This document shows positions 11,762 to 22,507 of a stretch of 64,000 bases of DNA, in pieces (positions within the stretch are counted from its first letter, which is position 1; each line of letters begins with the position of its first letter). A program made the translations under genes and the position numbers. Below the pieces are notes generated by a model that saw nothing but the letters and a program-made list of their open reading frames with translations, ran no database searches and was not told where the DNA came from. This DNA comes from Chloranthus sessilifolius (Eukaryota > Streptophyta > Magnoliopsida > Chloranthales > Chloranthaceae), in the NCBI GenBank assembly GCA_021018995.1, contig CM037598.1, positions 64,684,671-64,748,670 of the forward strand, given 5' to 3'.

Positions 11762-12089
11762 TGGATGCCACACCTGTTCAATAAGGAAATGATTCAAAGC
11801 CATCTATTGGCTCGTTTATGCCCAAAATGCGCCACGTTATACTCAATTACCTTTAGCACACCTTTTGAGCCTTATTGAAAATTTTTGATTCTTATTGAGC
11901 ATGGACAAGAGTGGCATCCACCAAGACTCGGGACCGAGTAGGCCTTCCCTGGAAAGGCACAATGGCCCAGGTTGAGGGGTCGGACACCACGAGGTCAAGT
12001 GGATCCCCGTGGCGCACAATCATAGCACAAGGTCCCATCCTCGGACACCTCTTTCACAGTCCCCTGTGAAACTGGGGAGGAGCTGGGCT
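11762..12089. other. RE3 region between ORF2 and 3' LTR
   Basis: No gene seen. It would hold the PPT next to 11762, but the tract is not clear. Confidence 0.4.
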
Positions 12090-12432
12090 CCTCTAACCCT
12101 TCAAGCCCAGGAGCGAGGTTGGCTTCCGATTATCCCGATGATGATGGGGGAACCGGATTAGCAGGCTCCGTATGAGGGGCTTCAGGTGGGTCCATGGTTG
12201 AGCCCTCCTCGATGAAGAAGTCATCTGCAGGAGGTGTAGGGGGAGGTGGACTAGATGGAGGAGCAGGTTCATCATCATGGGAGGACCCACCTGGATCAGT
12301 CCATGACAATAATAAAGAAATTCTCCCAATGCCTCATGCAACAACCCCCGCATAGAGGTGAGCACAACATGGATTTATAGCTGCCCCACCTCTAAAGCAT
12401 GAAGGCGTTGCTCCACCGTGGAGCAAGATGTG
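12090..12432 (-). pseudogene. RE3 ORF2, C-terminal part beyond Solo-D
   Basis: Joining across the CTCGG duplication, the reading frame from the right side of Solo-D continues here as a Val/Glu/Leu-rich helical stretch (TVEQRLHALEVGQL) and then a stop near 12375. After it comes LTSMRGLLHEALGEF. The continuation across the junction supports both the insertion boundary and the existence of ORF2. The function of this tail is unknown. Confidence 0.5.
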
Positions 12433-12437
12433 CTCGG
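12433..12437. other. Target site duplication of Solo-D, left copy
   Basis: CTCGG, identical to 15089-15093. Confidence 0.85.
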
Positions 12438-12829
12438 TGTTGGTGTACGCCTTTTCTGGGTTCCTCTCAGTCCTCGTTGAATAAGTGGCCCAATTCTGTC
12501 CAAGTGAACTCTGGCAATGCGGTGTTTGGAATATTGAAAATAAAGGGAGATTTCTAGGAAGATTCTTAGTTTGTTGTGATCGCCAGCTGCAGATATTTAT
12601 CAACGCTGCAACACGTAAGTGATCACGCTTTAGAGCGGGTGTGGGTTACTTCTTTACTGAATCGTCCGTTTGCGAACGTCAGCAGCTATGGCTCTTCCTT
12701 ACTTTAGATAGTTTAGTTTTCCTTTTCTTTCCTTGTGATTGTGATAATTTTACTTTACTTAAATTCCCTAATTCTACTACGAGTCTGATTAGTTTAATAT
12801 TTTTAATCCTATTGAAGGTCTAATTAATT

Positions 12830-13430
12830 TGGTCTCCTAATCCTACTAGGTGTCTAATTAATTTAATGTTTTACTCTTGTTAAAAGTCTAATTAATTTAG
12901 TTTCCTAATGCTATTAGAAGTCTAATTAATATTAGTCTCCTAATTATACTAGGAATGCAAATTTATCAATTCTAGTGAAACTCTAATTAAATCAAGCACG
13001 CTAATTATAATGAAATTCTAAGCAGAGTAAATATACTAATTTTACTACGATTCTAATTAAAGCAAGTATACTGATTTGACTGAAATTCTAATTAAAGCAA
13101 AGGAACTAGTCCTACTAAAATTCTAATTGGAATAAAGGACTAATTTTACTAAAACTCTAATTTAGGCAATGAACTAATTTTATTAAAATTCTAATTAAAG
13201 CAATGAATTAATTTTACTAAAATTCCGATTAAAGCAATGAATTACTAAAATTCTAATTAAAGCAATAAATTATTTATACTGAAAATCTAATTAAAATAAA
13301 GGAACTAATTTCACTAGAATTATGATCAAAGCAATAGATTGATTATACTAAAATTCTGGGAAAATAATGGAACTAACTTTACTAATTCTAATTAAAGCGA
13401 TGAATTAATTCTACTAAAATTCTAAAAAAA
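12830..13430. repeat. Degenerate AT-rich tandem repeats in Solo-D
   Basis: The words TTTTACTAAAATTCTAATTA and AAGCAATGAA recur at irregular spacing of about 30-40 bases. They lie in the part that would be transcribed downstream of the TATA box. Confidence 0.6.
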
Positions 13431-14160
13431 AGGATTTTAGGCCCGCTACGTAAAGGAGGATTGGCCTCATTCTCGAGTACCCTCCGTAAGCTCCCCTGGG
13501 CAAATCGGATGGCTAGGATTACAACAAATTGGATTTTGAATTATAAGATAATATTTTTTTAGATTTTTAAAGTTGTTTTTGAATTATAATTATGAATTAA
13601 ATTATGAGACTAGAATTTTAGAAGACTAAATTATAATTGGGAATTTTAAAACTATTAAATTAAGGAATTAAAACTAGAATTTAATATTTAAGGACTGAAT
13701 TCAGGTCCGAAATCAGAAAGCCAGGCCGTATGATCAAGGACTGGTTTTAGAAACTAAGAACTAGAATTAGAGATTAATGATAGGACTGGAGATTAATATT
13801 TTAGAACAAAATTAAAGTCTAAGGTCGGTGAATTAGGCCGTGAGATTAAGGACTGGTTCTAGAAACGGTGAACTAGAGCCAGATATTAAAAATTGCAGTC
13901 TAAAAAGGGTGCTACGATCTAAGACTGAAAATTTAATATTAATAATTAAAAAAACTAAGAAAAACTAAATTTAAGGACTAACTAAAACTAAGGTCGAAAA
14001 CTAAAGGCTAGATTTTTACCTAAGGCCGGGGCTGTGGAGAGGAATCTCAAAATTCAAAGCATGAATCTCAAAATCATGGCTCTGTTTCTCTCTGTGTTTG
14101 TTCTCAAAATCCCTAAGCTCTCTGAAATTTTTTAGTCCCTCCTTGGGGCGAATTAAAAAA

Positions 14161-14171
14161 GGTTTTATAGG
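14161..14171 (-). promoter_or_regulatory. TATA box of Solo-D
   Basis: Minus strand CCTATAAAACC. Confidence 0.6.
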
Positions 14172-14587
14172 TTTTTTTTTAATTAAACGCCTTGTTTCAG
14201 GCGTTTAACTGAACTGCCATCGGTTGCCCGGTGCATAATTGCTTTGAGCTGGTCACCGACTCAGTGAGCGATCGGCTGACTTGCTCAGCGAGTTTCCTAG
14301 TTCTAACAATGTTAGGACTAATTGTGTGCTTGTTGTGGAGTGCGCAATCCGATTAAATACTTCACTTGAAGTGTTTAATCGTGAAATCTTGGGGGTCAAG
14401 GACTGTAAGACTAGGTCGGGCATCGCGCGTGTCGTGTGATATGCGTAATCAAGTCTCGAGGTGGTCTGGAAAAGGAAGTCTGGTCTGAGAGGGGGACTGA
14501 TTGTACGTTTGTGGTTTAGCGTGGGATCGAATTGCACGTGTGGTTTTGGGCACGTAATTTGGGGTTGTCCGGGTCTTGAAATGTTAG

Positions 14588-14985
14588 ACTATTGTTTTAG
14601 CCTGCATTTTGACTGTATACTATCGTTTCAATATATAGTCTCCCTACGTTGGGACCTAATCCCCAGAGCTATTATTTCAGCCTGTGTTCGGCCATGTACT
14701 ATTGTTTCAGTGCATGGTCCCCAATTTAAGGTTAGAGGGTCTGAAATGCTAGACTATTATTTCAATCTGCATTTCGACTATATACTATTGTTTCAGTATA
14801 TAGTCTCCCTACGTTAGGATATGAGCCACAAGCTATTGTTTCAGCCTGTGTTCAGCCATGTACTATTGTTTCAATGCATGGTTCCCAATTTAGGGTCATG
14901 GGGCCTGAGCCACAGGGCTATGGTTTCAGTCTGTGTCCAGCCATATACTATTGTTTTAGCATATGGTCCCACGTTAGGGTTGTGA
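14588..14985. repeat. Tandem array of stem-loop units in Solo-D
   Basis: Five units with alternating spacing of about 80 and 85 bases (starts near 14588, 14668, 14753, 14832 and 14917). This gives a higher-order period of about 165. Each unit holds an inverted repeat around a nearly constant ATTGTTTC loop (14611-14640, 14691-14719, 14776-14805, 14856-14881, 14941-14966). The stems alternate between a GACTATATACT type and a CCATGTACT type. Confidence 0.8.
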
Positions 14986-15088
14986 AACTTCCAGAGAAGG
15001 TAAGTCTTTTTCGAAAAGTCACGGGTGAGGTCAAAGGTTGATCCAACAGATTTGTATATTCTGAGAGGGCAAAATGGGGGTGTCTACA

Positions 15089-15093
15089 CTCGG
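15089..15093. other. Target site duplication of Solo-D, right copy
   Basis: CTCGG, identical to 12433-12437. Confidence 0.85.
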
Positions 15094-16479
15094 TACCAGT
15101 GGGTCCAACGATGGGGCAAGGCTTTCATGAATGGCCTCATCTAAGAGGCCACAATAGCCACCGACACCGATGTCAAAGGTGTCGGTAAAGAACATGTTGG
15201 GGGGTATAGAAGATGTTATAGAAGTGGATGGGGAGGGTACACACTCTGGTGTAACAATAGGGTTCGTGAAAAGCACATTCACTAGAGGTGCAATGGTAAG
15301 GTGAGTGGATGGATGTAGTCTCAACCCATGGGAAAGGAGATGGAAGTCAAGGATATAGAGGGGTATGGAAGGCGTCCCCCGTCTCAAGTGGTGGTGATGG
15401 TGAGGGCATAAAGGGTATAGGTAGGGCGAAAGAAAGGACCGGGATGGTGGTGCTAGCTGCCCCAGCAACAGATCTAGCAAGTTCGAGTACGGAGACAATC
15501 GGTGTCTCTGTCGGTGGCATGGCCGAGGAAGAGGTTATGGCAGCCTGCTTTGCAGCAGTGGGCCTGACTTTCCTCCGTTGGCTTGCATCATAAAGCTTGG
15601 GTAATTTTGTCAATGGTGGCTCTCGCGGGTCGATCTTGTACCCCTGATGGAGCAACAAGCATGTGATCGCTCTCCCATATGGGTGTCGAATTGACTTTTT
15701 GTGGGAGCAGGGTGTTGCCAGTTTCTTAAGGGTATCAAGGAGTCCAAAGAAAACCAACTACATCGGTGACACCCACCAGCCCTTGATTATGGTGTAAAGG
15801 ACCCGCAGAAGATCCCCACGGCGTTGGGTCTTGTGTGTAATGGGACTCAGTGTTTAATATAACACTACACCCACAAAGAAAAGTTTGAGTCAGAGGAAGG
15901 TTCGTGTGGTATAGGTGGGGCCCACTGGTGGTTTACTAGAACGACATTCACCAATTCAGCAAATTCAAGAAATTTTTTGCCTGTTACCAGGCCGCTTCCC
16001 ATAGGGTATGCAACAGGGAGACCACAAGCAGAGACTAATGCTGCCCTGTCTATTGAAAGGTCGAAACCGTCGACCTTGGTTAAAAATATCTCATGCTTGC
16101 CAGTGCTATAAGTAAGATTCTGATAGAAAAGGTGAACAAGACGAGGGTAAACCACCATCGCTGATGGAATCAGTGGATGCTCAAGGCCGGCTTGCCTAAA
16201 GTAGGCTAGTGCAAACTGGGCCTTGGGCAATTGGCCGAAAAATTTCTTATCGAACTCGGGTTCGACAAAGAAAACATGGTTCATCATTGATGGGTTTGGG
16301 GTCTCCTGCTGTGGGTGTGGAGTCTTAGGAACATCTCTTGGTGGCTGTGGCGCAACAGTTGACTACCTTGTGCCAATTTGGATAGCAACACTAGGGTTCG
16401 CCGGCACAGTGGTTTGTGCCTTTTTCTTTGGCGGGGCATCCACCATGAATGCCTTGCCTTTGTTGTGCTTTGAAAACAT
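15094..16479 (-). pseudogene. RE3 ORF2: putative plant transposon protein (additional ORF)
   Basis: The frame starts with MFSKHNKGKAF at 16479, after a C/T-rich leader. One in-frame TAG near 16361 precedes MMNHVFFVEPEFD at 16287. Stations are LAYFRQAGLEHPLI, VHLFYQNLTYSTG, FDLSIDRAALVSACGLP, then after a frame change IRHPYGRAITCLLLHQGYKIDP. These resemble the 'putative plant transposon protein' domain I remember from Athila-associated ORFs; the family name is from memory. The ORF in Tekay-2 (55588-56861) is homologous (LVCLFYQNMKVSTG, IPYARLISRM). Its molecular function is not established. It has at least two frameshifts and is cut by Solo-D. A CGACCGGTCG array with a TATA-like box lies upstream (16685-16938). 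Confidence 0.62.
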
Positions 16480-16684
16480 TTCCTAACTCACGCATTAATA
16501 AAAAAAAAAAAAGAAGAAGCTTGAGATTACCTTAGACGCGTGAATGTTGTTGTAGAGTCGGCTGTTAACTCACGTACTGTCTTGGATAAGCTTGAAATGC
16601 AGCACGGCATGCACAGACTTCACAGAGGTTGCAGAGAGATCCACAGGCTGAAAGAAGAAGAAGGGAAGGTAGGGGCGCTAGGGC

Positions 16685-16938
16685 AAGACCGGTCGAAATG
16701 GAATTTTGATCGGTCTTAGAACCTTATATGGCCCTAACCATAGACTATCCTGACCGGTTGAAACTGTTTCGACCTGTCACAAAATTAGGAGAGACTCAAG
16801 TCTCCAGCAGTGCCTCTATTCTGAGGTAGGGTCCTTGCTAACTGATCGGTCGAAACTGTTTCGACTGGTCAGAATGCAATACATAGAGACCATTGTGTAT
16901 CTATTGACTGGTCGATCCATGTTCGACCAGCCTGGACA
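16685..16938. promoter_or_regulatory. Internal CGACCGGTCG array in front of RE3 ORF2
   Basis: About eight copies of the motif otherwise found in this element's LTRs (for example AGACCGGTCGAAA, TGACCGGTTGAAAC, TTCGACTGGTCAG). A TATA-like CATATAAGG on the minus strand (about 16721-16733) lies within the array, some 240 bp upstream of the ORF2 start. The end of the gag frame runs into the array. Confidence 0.7.
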
Positions 16939-17790
16939 ATTGGGAGGTGCATGAGTCGGGCCTTGGCATATGCCATAAACCTCACTTACTTGAGCTATTG
17001 AGTGCGACTTCGCGCTCAACATGGATTCAAATTTCTTTTCCAAAGCCTCGACCTTGGTAGAAATATCCGTCGTTGGTTTCAGTTCGTAAATACCCCCTCG
17101 CTTAGGAGGTACAACTAGTGAAACCTCGGAATCATTCCGATTCGATGCGACTTGTTGTATCGAATTCTCACTTAAGTTCTCAAACAATTCCCAAGGGTCG
17201 TCTGCGGTCTTTCTTAAGAACATTCAACACAAGAAGTGTCTATCATCAGTCGATTTGACTTAGTCAGCCCTTCATAAAAGCCTTGTAGGATTTGATAATT
17301 AGGGACCCCATGATGGGGACACTTGCACAGAAGTTCGTTTAAGCGCTCCCAGCTCTCATAAAAGGATTCATCCGGATCTTGTTTGAATGATGTTATGATT
17401 TTTTGGATGATGTTCGTCTTACCAATTGGGAAATATTTGATTAAGAATTTTGTTTGGAGTTGTTCCCAAGGGGTAATCGAATCCCTAAGCAAAGAAGTCA
17501 GGCACCTCTTTGCCTTATCCTTGAATGAGAACGGGAAGAGCCTCATACGAGCAACCTCTTTTGTCAGCATGTTAATTTTGAAAAGGGTCCAGAAAGGTTG
17601 TAAGATGGTCATAGGTATCTTCGTTGCTAAGCCCATGAAAGCTAGGAAGCATTTGAATCAGGTTGGGCTTAATTTCGAAGTTCCCATTTCTGACTGCTGT
17701 GGGTAATCGAATACAGGAGGGAGTTGTAAGAGTTAGCGGTGTATAATATTCCCTCAATGTTTTAGCCTCATTTTGGTCTTCACCCGCCAT
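16816..17790 (-). pseudogene. gag: RE3 gag remnant (Athila-type)
   Basis: Starts MAGEDQNEAKTLREYY at 17790, parallel to MAGKDQ of RE1. It continues with LPSFHGLSNEDTYDHL, MRLFPFSFKDKAKRCL, TKFLIKYFPIGKTNII, SFYESWERLNELLCKCPHHG and FYEGLTKSNRLMIDTS, the expected gag order. At least two frameshifts separate the pieces (near 17600 and 17220). After ADDPWELFENLSENS and PPKRGG the frame loses gag character inside the internal motif array. It lies between the PBS and ORF2. Confidence 0.78.
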
Positions 17791-18146
17791 GTTAAATTCA
17801 ATCAGAGGTAGAGCGGGGCAGCTAGAATGTTCAAAACTTACGACGTTTTGAGAGGACTGAGAACTAGCGTGAATTCATCGACATGTCCTCTCAAACTGAA
17901 GGTCTAGTTGCTCAAGAGAAGAAAATTGCGACCTCAACCTTGGCATAAACAAAAGAAATATAAATTAGTTTATTACTGGGAAACCAAAAAGACGTACCTT
18001 AGCCTCTCGTAGCGTCCCGTGGCAAGCTTTGGTGTATTCGAGCCTTCGATTTTCCAGATCTACAACACACACACACACACACTATAGTTAGTATAATGAT
18101 ACAAAAATATAAGAAAACATAAATCAAATGAGAAATAAGGTCGAAA
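17791..18146. other. RE3 leader between PBS and gag
   Basis: Non-coding, with a short (AC)n run near 18063-18082. Confidence 0.5.
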
Positions 18147-18164
18147 TCCCCGGCAGAGGCGCCA
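18147..18164 (-). other. RE3 primer-binding site (tRNA-Asp type)
   Basis: Minus strand TGGCGCCTCTGCCGGGGA, preceded by the LTR end and AGTTTT. Confidence 0.88.
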
Positions 18165-18960
18165 AAAACTTGATCGTCTTAAAATATGACCTTGTAAGTG
18201 CACAAGTTCGAATGTACTAAGGAAAGTACAAGAGTGACGAATCACATGGATTTGTTGTTTATCTCTTATTTAACTCTATTTTCTAAAATATTTTATAACA
18301 TTAGAATTCCTAATTTATACTAAAACAAATAAAAGAAAATCTAAATAGTTGGAAATAGGAGAAGAGAAGGCAGTCACGAATCTCTCTTAGATTTCATATT
18401 AGCACCCAATAAAATCTACTACTTTCCTATAATATATCCTTGATATCCCAACTCCTGGCTACAAGCTCAGTTGCGTCGTTTATGAGTTAGCGAGATCTAA
18501 TTGTGAGTTAGATAACCTAATCGTTAAGCATCATTGCATATAACCAACTAAAACTACCCTACAAGGCCTAGTTCGTTAGCGAGTATTCTACTTAATCCAA
18601 CCCCAATCCCTGCAAGGCCACTGAGGTATCATTAAATAGAAATAAACCTCTATAATCGCTCGCTCTCGATGACTCTCGGAACCTCCAACATACAATCATA
18701 CCATTCTGGGGATTAAAAGTAGCAAAAAGAAATAACACTTTATTGAATACTCATCTAAAATTTACAAGAGATCCCTGGCTGAGGCTTTACACACGCATCG
18801 ATTCAGAGTCCTTCTTCATCACTGAAGAAGGCTCTAATCGATGATCACAATTAATCTCTCCCCATTCTAGACTATTCCTAACCTAATCTACTGAAACTCA
18901 TGTCAGAGCCCTCTAGAAAGATTCTGGCATGTGAGTCCCTTCAAACTAAACCCTAGGGTC

Positions 18961-18973
18961 CTTATTTATAGAC
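18961..18973 (-). promoter_or_regulatory. TATA box of the RE3 5' LTR
   Basis: Minus strand TCTATAAATAAGG. Confidence 0.72.
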
Positions 18974-19169
18974 TATAAGGCTCTAGAACAATTACATACA
19001 ACAAGGATTCTTTAGATCATAAAAATCCTCCAAGGATGATGATTATAGAAGGTAATCCGCACCGATTTGGAGTTATCCAGCTTGCTTGAGTGATTCCTGT
19101 AGAAGATCTCGTGTTCGAAGATATCCACAGCTGTGTACAACCCTTGAATTTTGCTCAGAAACGATATTT

Positions 19170-19508
19170 GGACCGGTTGAGATTGGAGTACTGACCGGTT
19201 GAGTTCAGAATCCTTCTCCAAGTAGAAAATGACTCGTGGGTTCAACAATCCTTATTTTCCAGACCGGTCGACTTCGTCCTCCAACCGGTCGATTAATTCC
19301 CTCAGTATAATTGCATGTTGTTATTCTAATTTCGACCGGTCGGTTTAGTCCTGACCAGTCTCGCTTTATACTTCTGAAGTTCCTTTTGAATACTGACCGG
19401 TCGAAAGTGATGTTTCGACCGACCCAGTTTGGACCTTTTCTCTTTACGTGGAAATCTCCTCTGTTGCGCTATTTCGACCGCTCAAATTTTCAATTCTGAC
19501 CAGTCTAT
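19170..19508. promoter_or_regulatory. CGACCGGTCG dyad array, RE3 5' LTR
   Basis: Same order of motif copies as 11297-11637, about 197 bp upstream of the TATA box. Confidence 0.82.
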
Positions 19509-19888
19509 TTATGCTTTGAGACTCTTCCTTCAGTGCATCTCCTTGGATTGCTTGCCTTGTGCTCGGGTTTCTTCCTATCTTTGCTCTTTTAACTCATTTT
19601 AGCAATTAATCCGCTTCTGCACCTGTTGTAAAACAACACGAACTAAAATCACTCGTTAGTAGTTAACTGAGGTCTAACAAGGTCGGGATTCAGGGATATT
19701 TTATACAACTTTTAGGTCCAATCAGTTTACCTTTGACGCAAATGCGAGATTAAAATGGATCTTCGCGAGAAAAATAGGAGTCCTTGCGGTTCTTGAAGGA
19801 GACGTGGCGAGTTCTTGCAAAAGAGAGGAGAAAAAGCCCTAATTTTTGAAGTGGGGTCGTGCGAATGAAGGAAAATGGGCTTTGAGCC

Positions 19889-19901
19889 CGTATATATATT
19901 G
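19889..19901 (-). promoter_or_regulatory. TATA box of the Tekay-1 LTR
   Basis: Minus strand ATATATATACGGGC, within about 10 bases of the first dyad. Confidence 0.6.
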
Positions 19902-19907
19902 TCACAA

Positions 19908-20090
19908 TCGCTCGAGCGAAAACCAAATTCGCTCGAGCGATTTCTAGTTTACACAGTGCCGGTTGACCATAATTGCTCGAGCGACTTCCCAATTCGCTTG
20001 AGCGGATTTTCCTAGAAACTTTTGTGGGGAGTTCTGAAGGATTCGCTCGAGTGATTTCTAAAATTCACTTGAGCGAATTTTGCTCAGTTG
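19908..20090. promoter_or_regulatory. TTCGCTCGAGCGAA dyad array
   Basis: Six copies, several forming a perfect 14-base palindrome and others decayed by C to T changes (CGCTTGAGCG, CGCTCGAGTG). It lies directly upstream of the TATA box in the reading direction. Confidence 0.75.
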
Positions 20091-20509
20091 TGCTTTTGAG
20101 TGGAAACAGTCCATTGCCTGTTCCGATGATTTTAAGTCCTCTCTTTCCATTTTCACCTGCATTAAATGTTTGGATATCCCTACACTTACTCATCCACAAC
20201 ACACTGAATTAAAAATTGGAACTTCAATCCCCATTTCGTAATGATATCATAAGGATCTAATTCACATTCACCCAACAGCCCGCTATGCAATCTGTTGCCA
20301 TTGTATTCCAACACAATTAATCATGTTTTACATAATCATATCATTCTTCTACATTTAATGAGAATTAATTGCTTGCCCAAAATTTCATACGTTAATGCTC
20401 ATGATTAAAGCTTTACACATATACAAGCCAAAGATTAACTGTCTCATCTTGTGGTAATTTCCAACAAAACCACTAGAGCATTAACTCCCTTTCTTAACGG
20501 TTTTGTGCC

Positions 20510-22507
20510 TTACTCAAAAAGGTGTGAATATGCATCCCATGCATCTGCTTCGCGTTCCCATGTGGCTTCCTCTGAAGAGTGGTTCTGCCACCTCACAAGT
20601 ACTAAGGGGATTTTCTTGGTTCACAAGGTCTGGTCCTTATGGTCTAAAATATGTATTGGTTCTTCCAGTACGGTCAGATCTTCTTGGAGTTTGATGGGTT
20701 GGTAGTCTAAGACGTGAGTCGGGTCCTTCATGTACTTTTACAATATTGATACGTGGAACACATTGTGCATGCTCGACAGTTGCGGTGATAAAGCAATCCG
20801 ATATGCCACCTCGCCGACTTAGCCCAATATCTTGAAAGGTCCAACATAACGTGGACTTAGCTTCCCCCGCCTTCTGAAACGCATCACGCCTTTAGTCGGC
20901 GAACTTTTGATGAAAACGTGATCTCCTTTCTGAAACTCGACATTGGTCCTTTTGAGGTCAGCATAACTCTTCTATCGGCTTTGTGCGACCCTCAACCTCT
21001 CACGGATTAACCAAATTGTTTCGGTCATGCCTTCAATGATCTCCGAAACCAATAAGAGTTTCTCTCCGATTTCCTCCCAATTGAGCGGAGACTTGCATCT
21101 CTGACCATACAATGCCTCGAATGGGGCCATTCCAATGCTCACATGATATCTATTATTATAAGCGAACTTGATCAGGGGTAGATGCTTATCCCATGATTCT
21201 TGAAAGTCTAGCATGCAGGCGCGAAACATATCTTCAATTATCTGATTCACCCTTTCAATTTGCCTATCGGTCTGAGGGTGAAATGTCGAGCTAAAATCTA
21301 ACCGCGAACCCATTCCTTCTTGAAACCATTGCCTAAACTGTGAAGTATATAGTGGATCTCTGTCTGATACGATGCTGGCAAGTATACCATGCAGCCTGAC
21401 AATCTCCTTGAGATATAATTCCGTAAGTTGATTGGTCGTGTATCTCGTACTATATGGCAGAAAGTGGGTGGACTTGGTCAATCGATCAACGATTACCCAT
21501 ATAGCATTGTACCCTTTCACTATTCTAAGCAATCCAAGAATGAAGTCCATAGATATGGCTTCCCATTTACACTCTGGTATCGATAAGAGCTGTAATAGAC
21601 CTGAAGGGTTTTGATGGTTCACTTTTACTTGTTGACAAACCAGGCATTTCACTACGTACACTGCGACCTCTTTCTTCAAGCCACTCCACCAGTTCTTTTT
21701 CAGATCTTGGTACGTCTTGGTACAACCAGGGTGGATGGCGTACTTTGACTTGTGTGCTTCTTCTAAGATTGAATGCTGAAGGTCGGCATTGGTTGGTACA
21801 CACATTCGGCCTCTTAATAGCAATGATCTGTCCTCCCTGATGAAGAAATCAGGCTGATTCCCACTGATCAAATCCTGTCTGATGGCTATGAGGTCGTCAT
21901 CGATAATTTGTTGATCGCGGATGTTTTCAAAGAGCGTTGACCGAATAATAATGTTAGCCATCAAAGCTTCAGAATCCTTAATGTCGAACCTTGCATCACA
22001 TAAGGCCATATCTTCAAGAAATTGCCATCTGTGTATTCTCCTGATGAGGTGTGACAACTTAGTAAAGGACTTTTGGCTTAGTGTGTCTGCCACTACATTA
22101 GCCTTTCCGAGGTGGTACTGGATGGGGCAATCATAATCTTTGAGGAATTCCATCCATCGTCTTTGCCTCATGTTTAAATCTTTTTGAGTGAAAAGGTATT
22201 TGAGGCTTTTATGATCGGTAAATATCTCAAATGTCTCCCCGTAAAGGTAGTGCCTCCAAATCTTTAAGGCAAAGATCACTGAAGCCAATTCGAGGTCATG
22301 AGTCGGATAATTCTTCTTATGATCCTTGAGTTGTCACGAGCCGTAAGCAATGAGTCTCTCATTTTGATTAAGCACACAACCCAATCCGTTGTATAATGCA
22401 TCACTGTACACAACAAAACCTCCACTGCCTGATAGTATTGCAAGTGCTAGCGTGGAGGTGAGCTTATTCTTAAGCTCCTACAAGCTCTTTTCACATAACT
22501 CGGTCCA
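20510..22507 (-). pseudogene. pol: Tekay-1 pol: RNase H, integrase and chromodomain
   Basis: Long minus-strand frame. RNase H is represented by [19 protein letters not shown] and the NVVADTLSQ end. Integrase has a Zn region (KCLVCQQVK) and a core with MDFILG, IVSDRDPLY and the RQIERVNQ region, which place the catalytic D, D and E. A C-terminal chromodomain (LEEPIHILDHKDQTLRTKKIPLV, VRWQNHSSEEATWE) puts it in the chromoviruses, Tekay/Del type, whose chromodomain is thought to guide insertion into heterochromatin. The part from 22288 to 20972 is one open frame of 438 codons. Stops interrupt the RNase H start (around 22330 and 22500) and the integrase C-terminus. It is not functional as it stands. 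Confidence 0.88.

Larger units (their letters stand above)
12438..15088 (-). repeat. Solo-D: solo LTR starting TGTAGACACCCCC, minus strand
   Basis: About 2.65 kb, flanked by CTCGG on both sides. On the minus strand it begins TGTAGACACCCCCATTTTGC and ends ACACCAACA. That start resembles the Tat-1 LTR start (TGTAGACACCCAAATTTGGC), but the rest differs. It lacks an internal domain. Contents in plus coordinates are AT-rich degenerate repeats of roughly 30-40 bases (about 12830-13430), an AT-rich stretch to about 14000, a TATA box (14161-14171), and a hairpin-bearing tandem array (14588-14985). No credible coding sequence was seen. Confidence 0.82.
11033..19635 (-). mobile_element. RE3: Athila-like element with gag and an additional ORF, minus strand
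   Basis: Two LTR copies (11033-11761, truncated by RE1, and 18171-19635) flank an internal region with PBS, gag and a further ORF (ORF2), all on the minus strand. The last 729 bases of the left LTR match the last part of the right LTR. No RT or integrase was found. Where pol would be expected after gag there is a motif array and then ORF2. Solo-D interrupts ORF2. The element lies inside the 3' LTR of Tekay-1. Confidence 0.82.
18171..19635 (-). repeat. RE3 5' LTR
   Basis: 1465 bp. On the minus strand it begins TGTTTTACAACAGG and ends GACGATCA. It carries a TATA box (18961-18973) and the CGACCGGTCG array (19170-19508). Confidence 0.87.
19636..20509 (-). repeat. Tekay-1 3' region and partial 3' LTR
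   Basis: Lies downstream of the Tekay-1 pol stop at 20510 on the minus strand. It ends where RE3 begins. It contains a CTCGAG dyad array and, immediately beyond it, a TATA box and a probable transcription start region (CCACTTCAAAAATTAGGGC). The PPT and exact LTR start are not clear. The LTR end is outside the window, beyond RE3 and RE1. Confidence 0.55.

Noticed and set aside
20972..22288. 438-codon open frame as a functional gene
   Set aside because: It is RNase H-integrase of a chromovirus whose RT side and integrase end carry stops. Gag and protease are missing.
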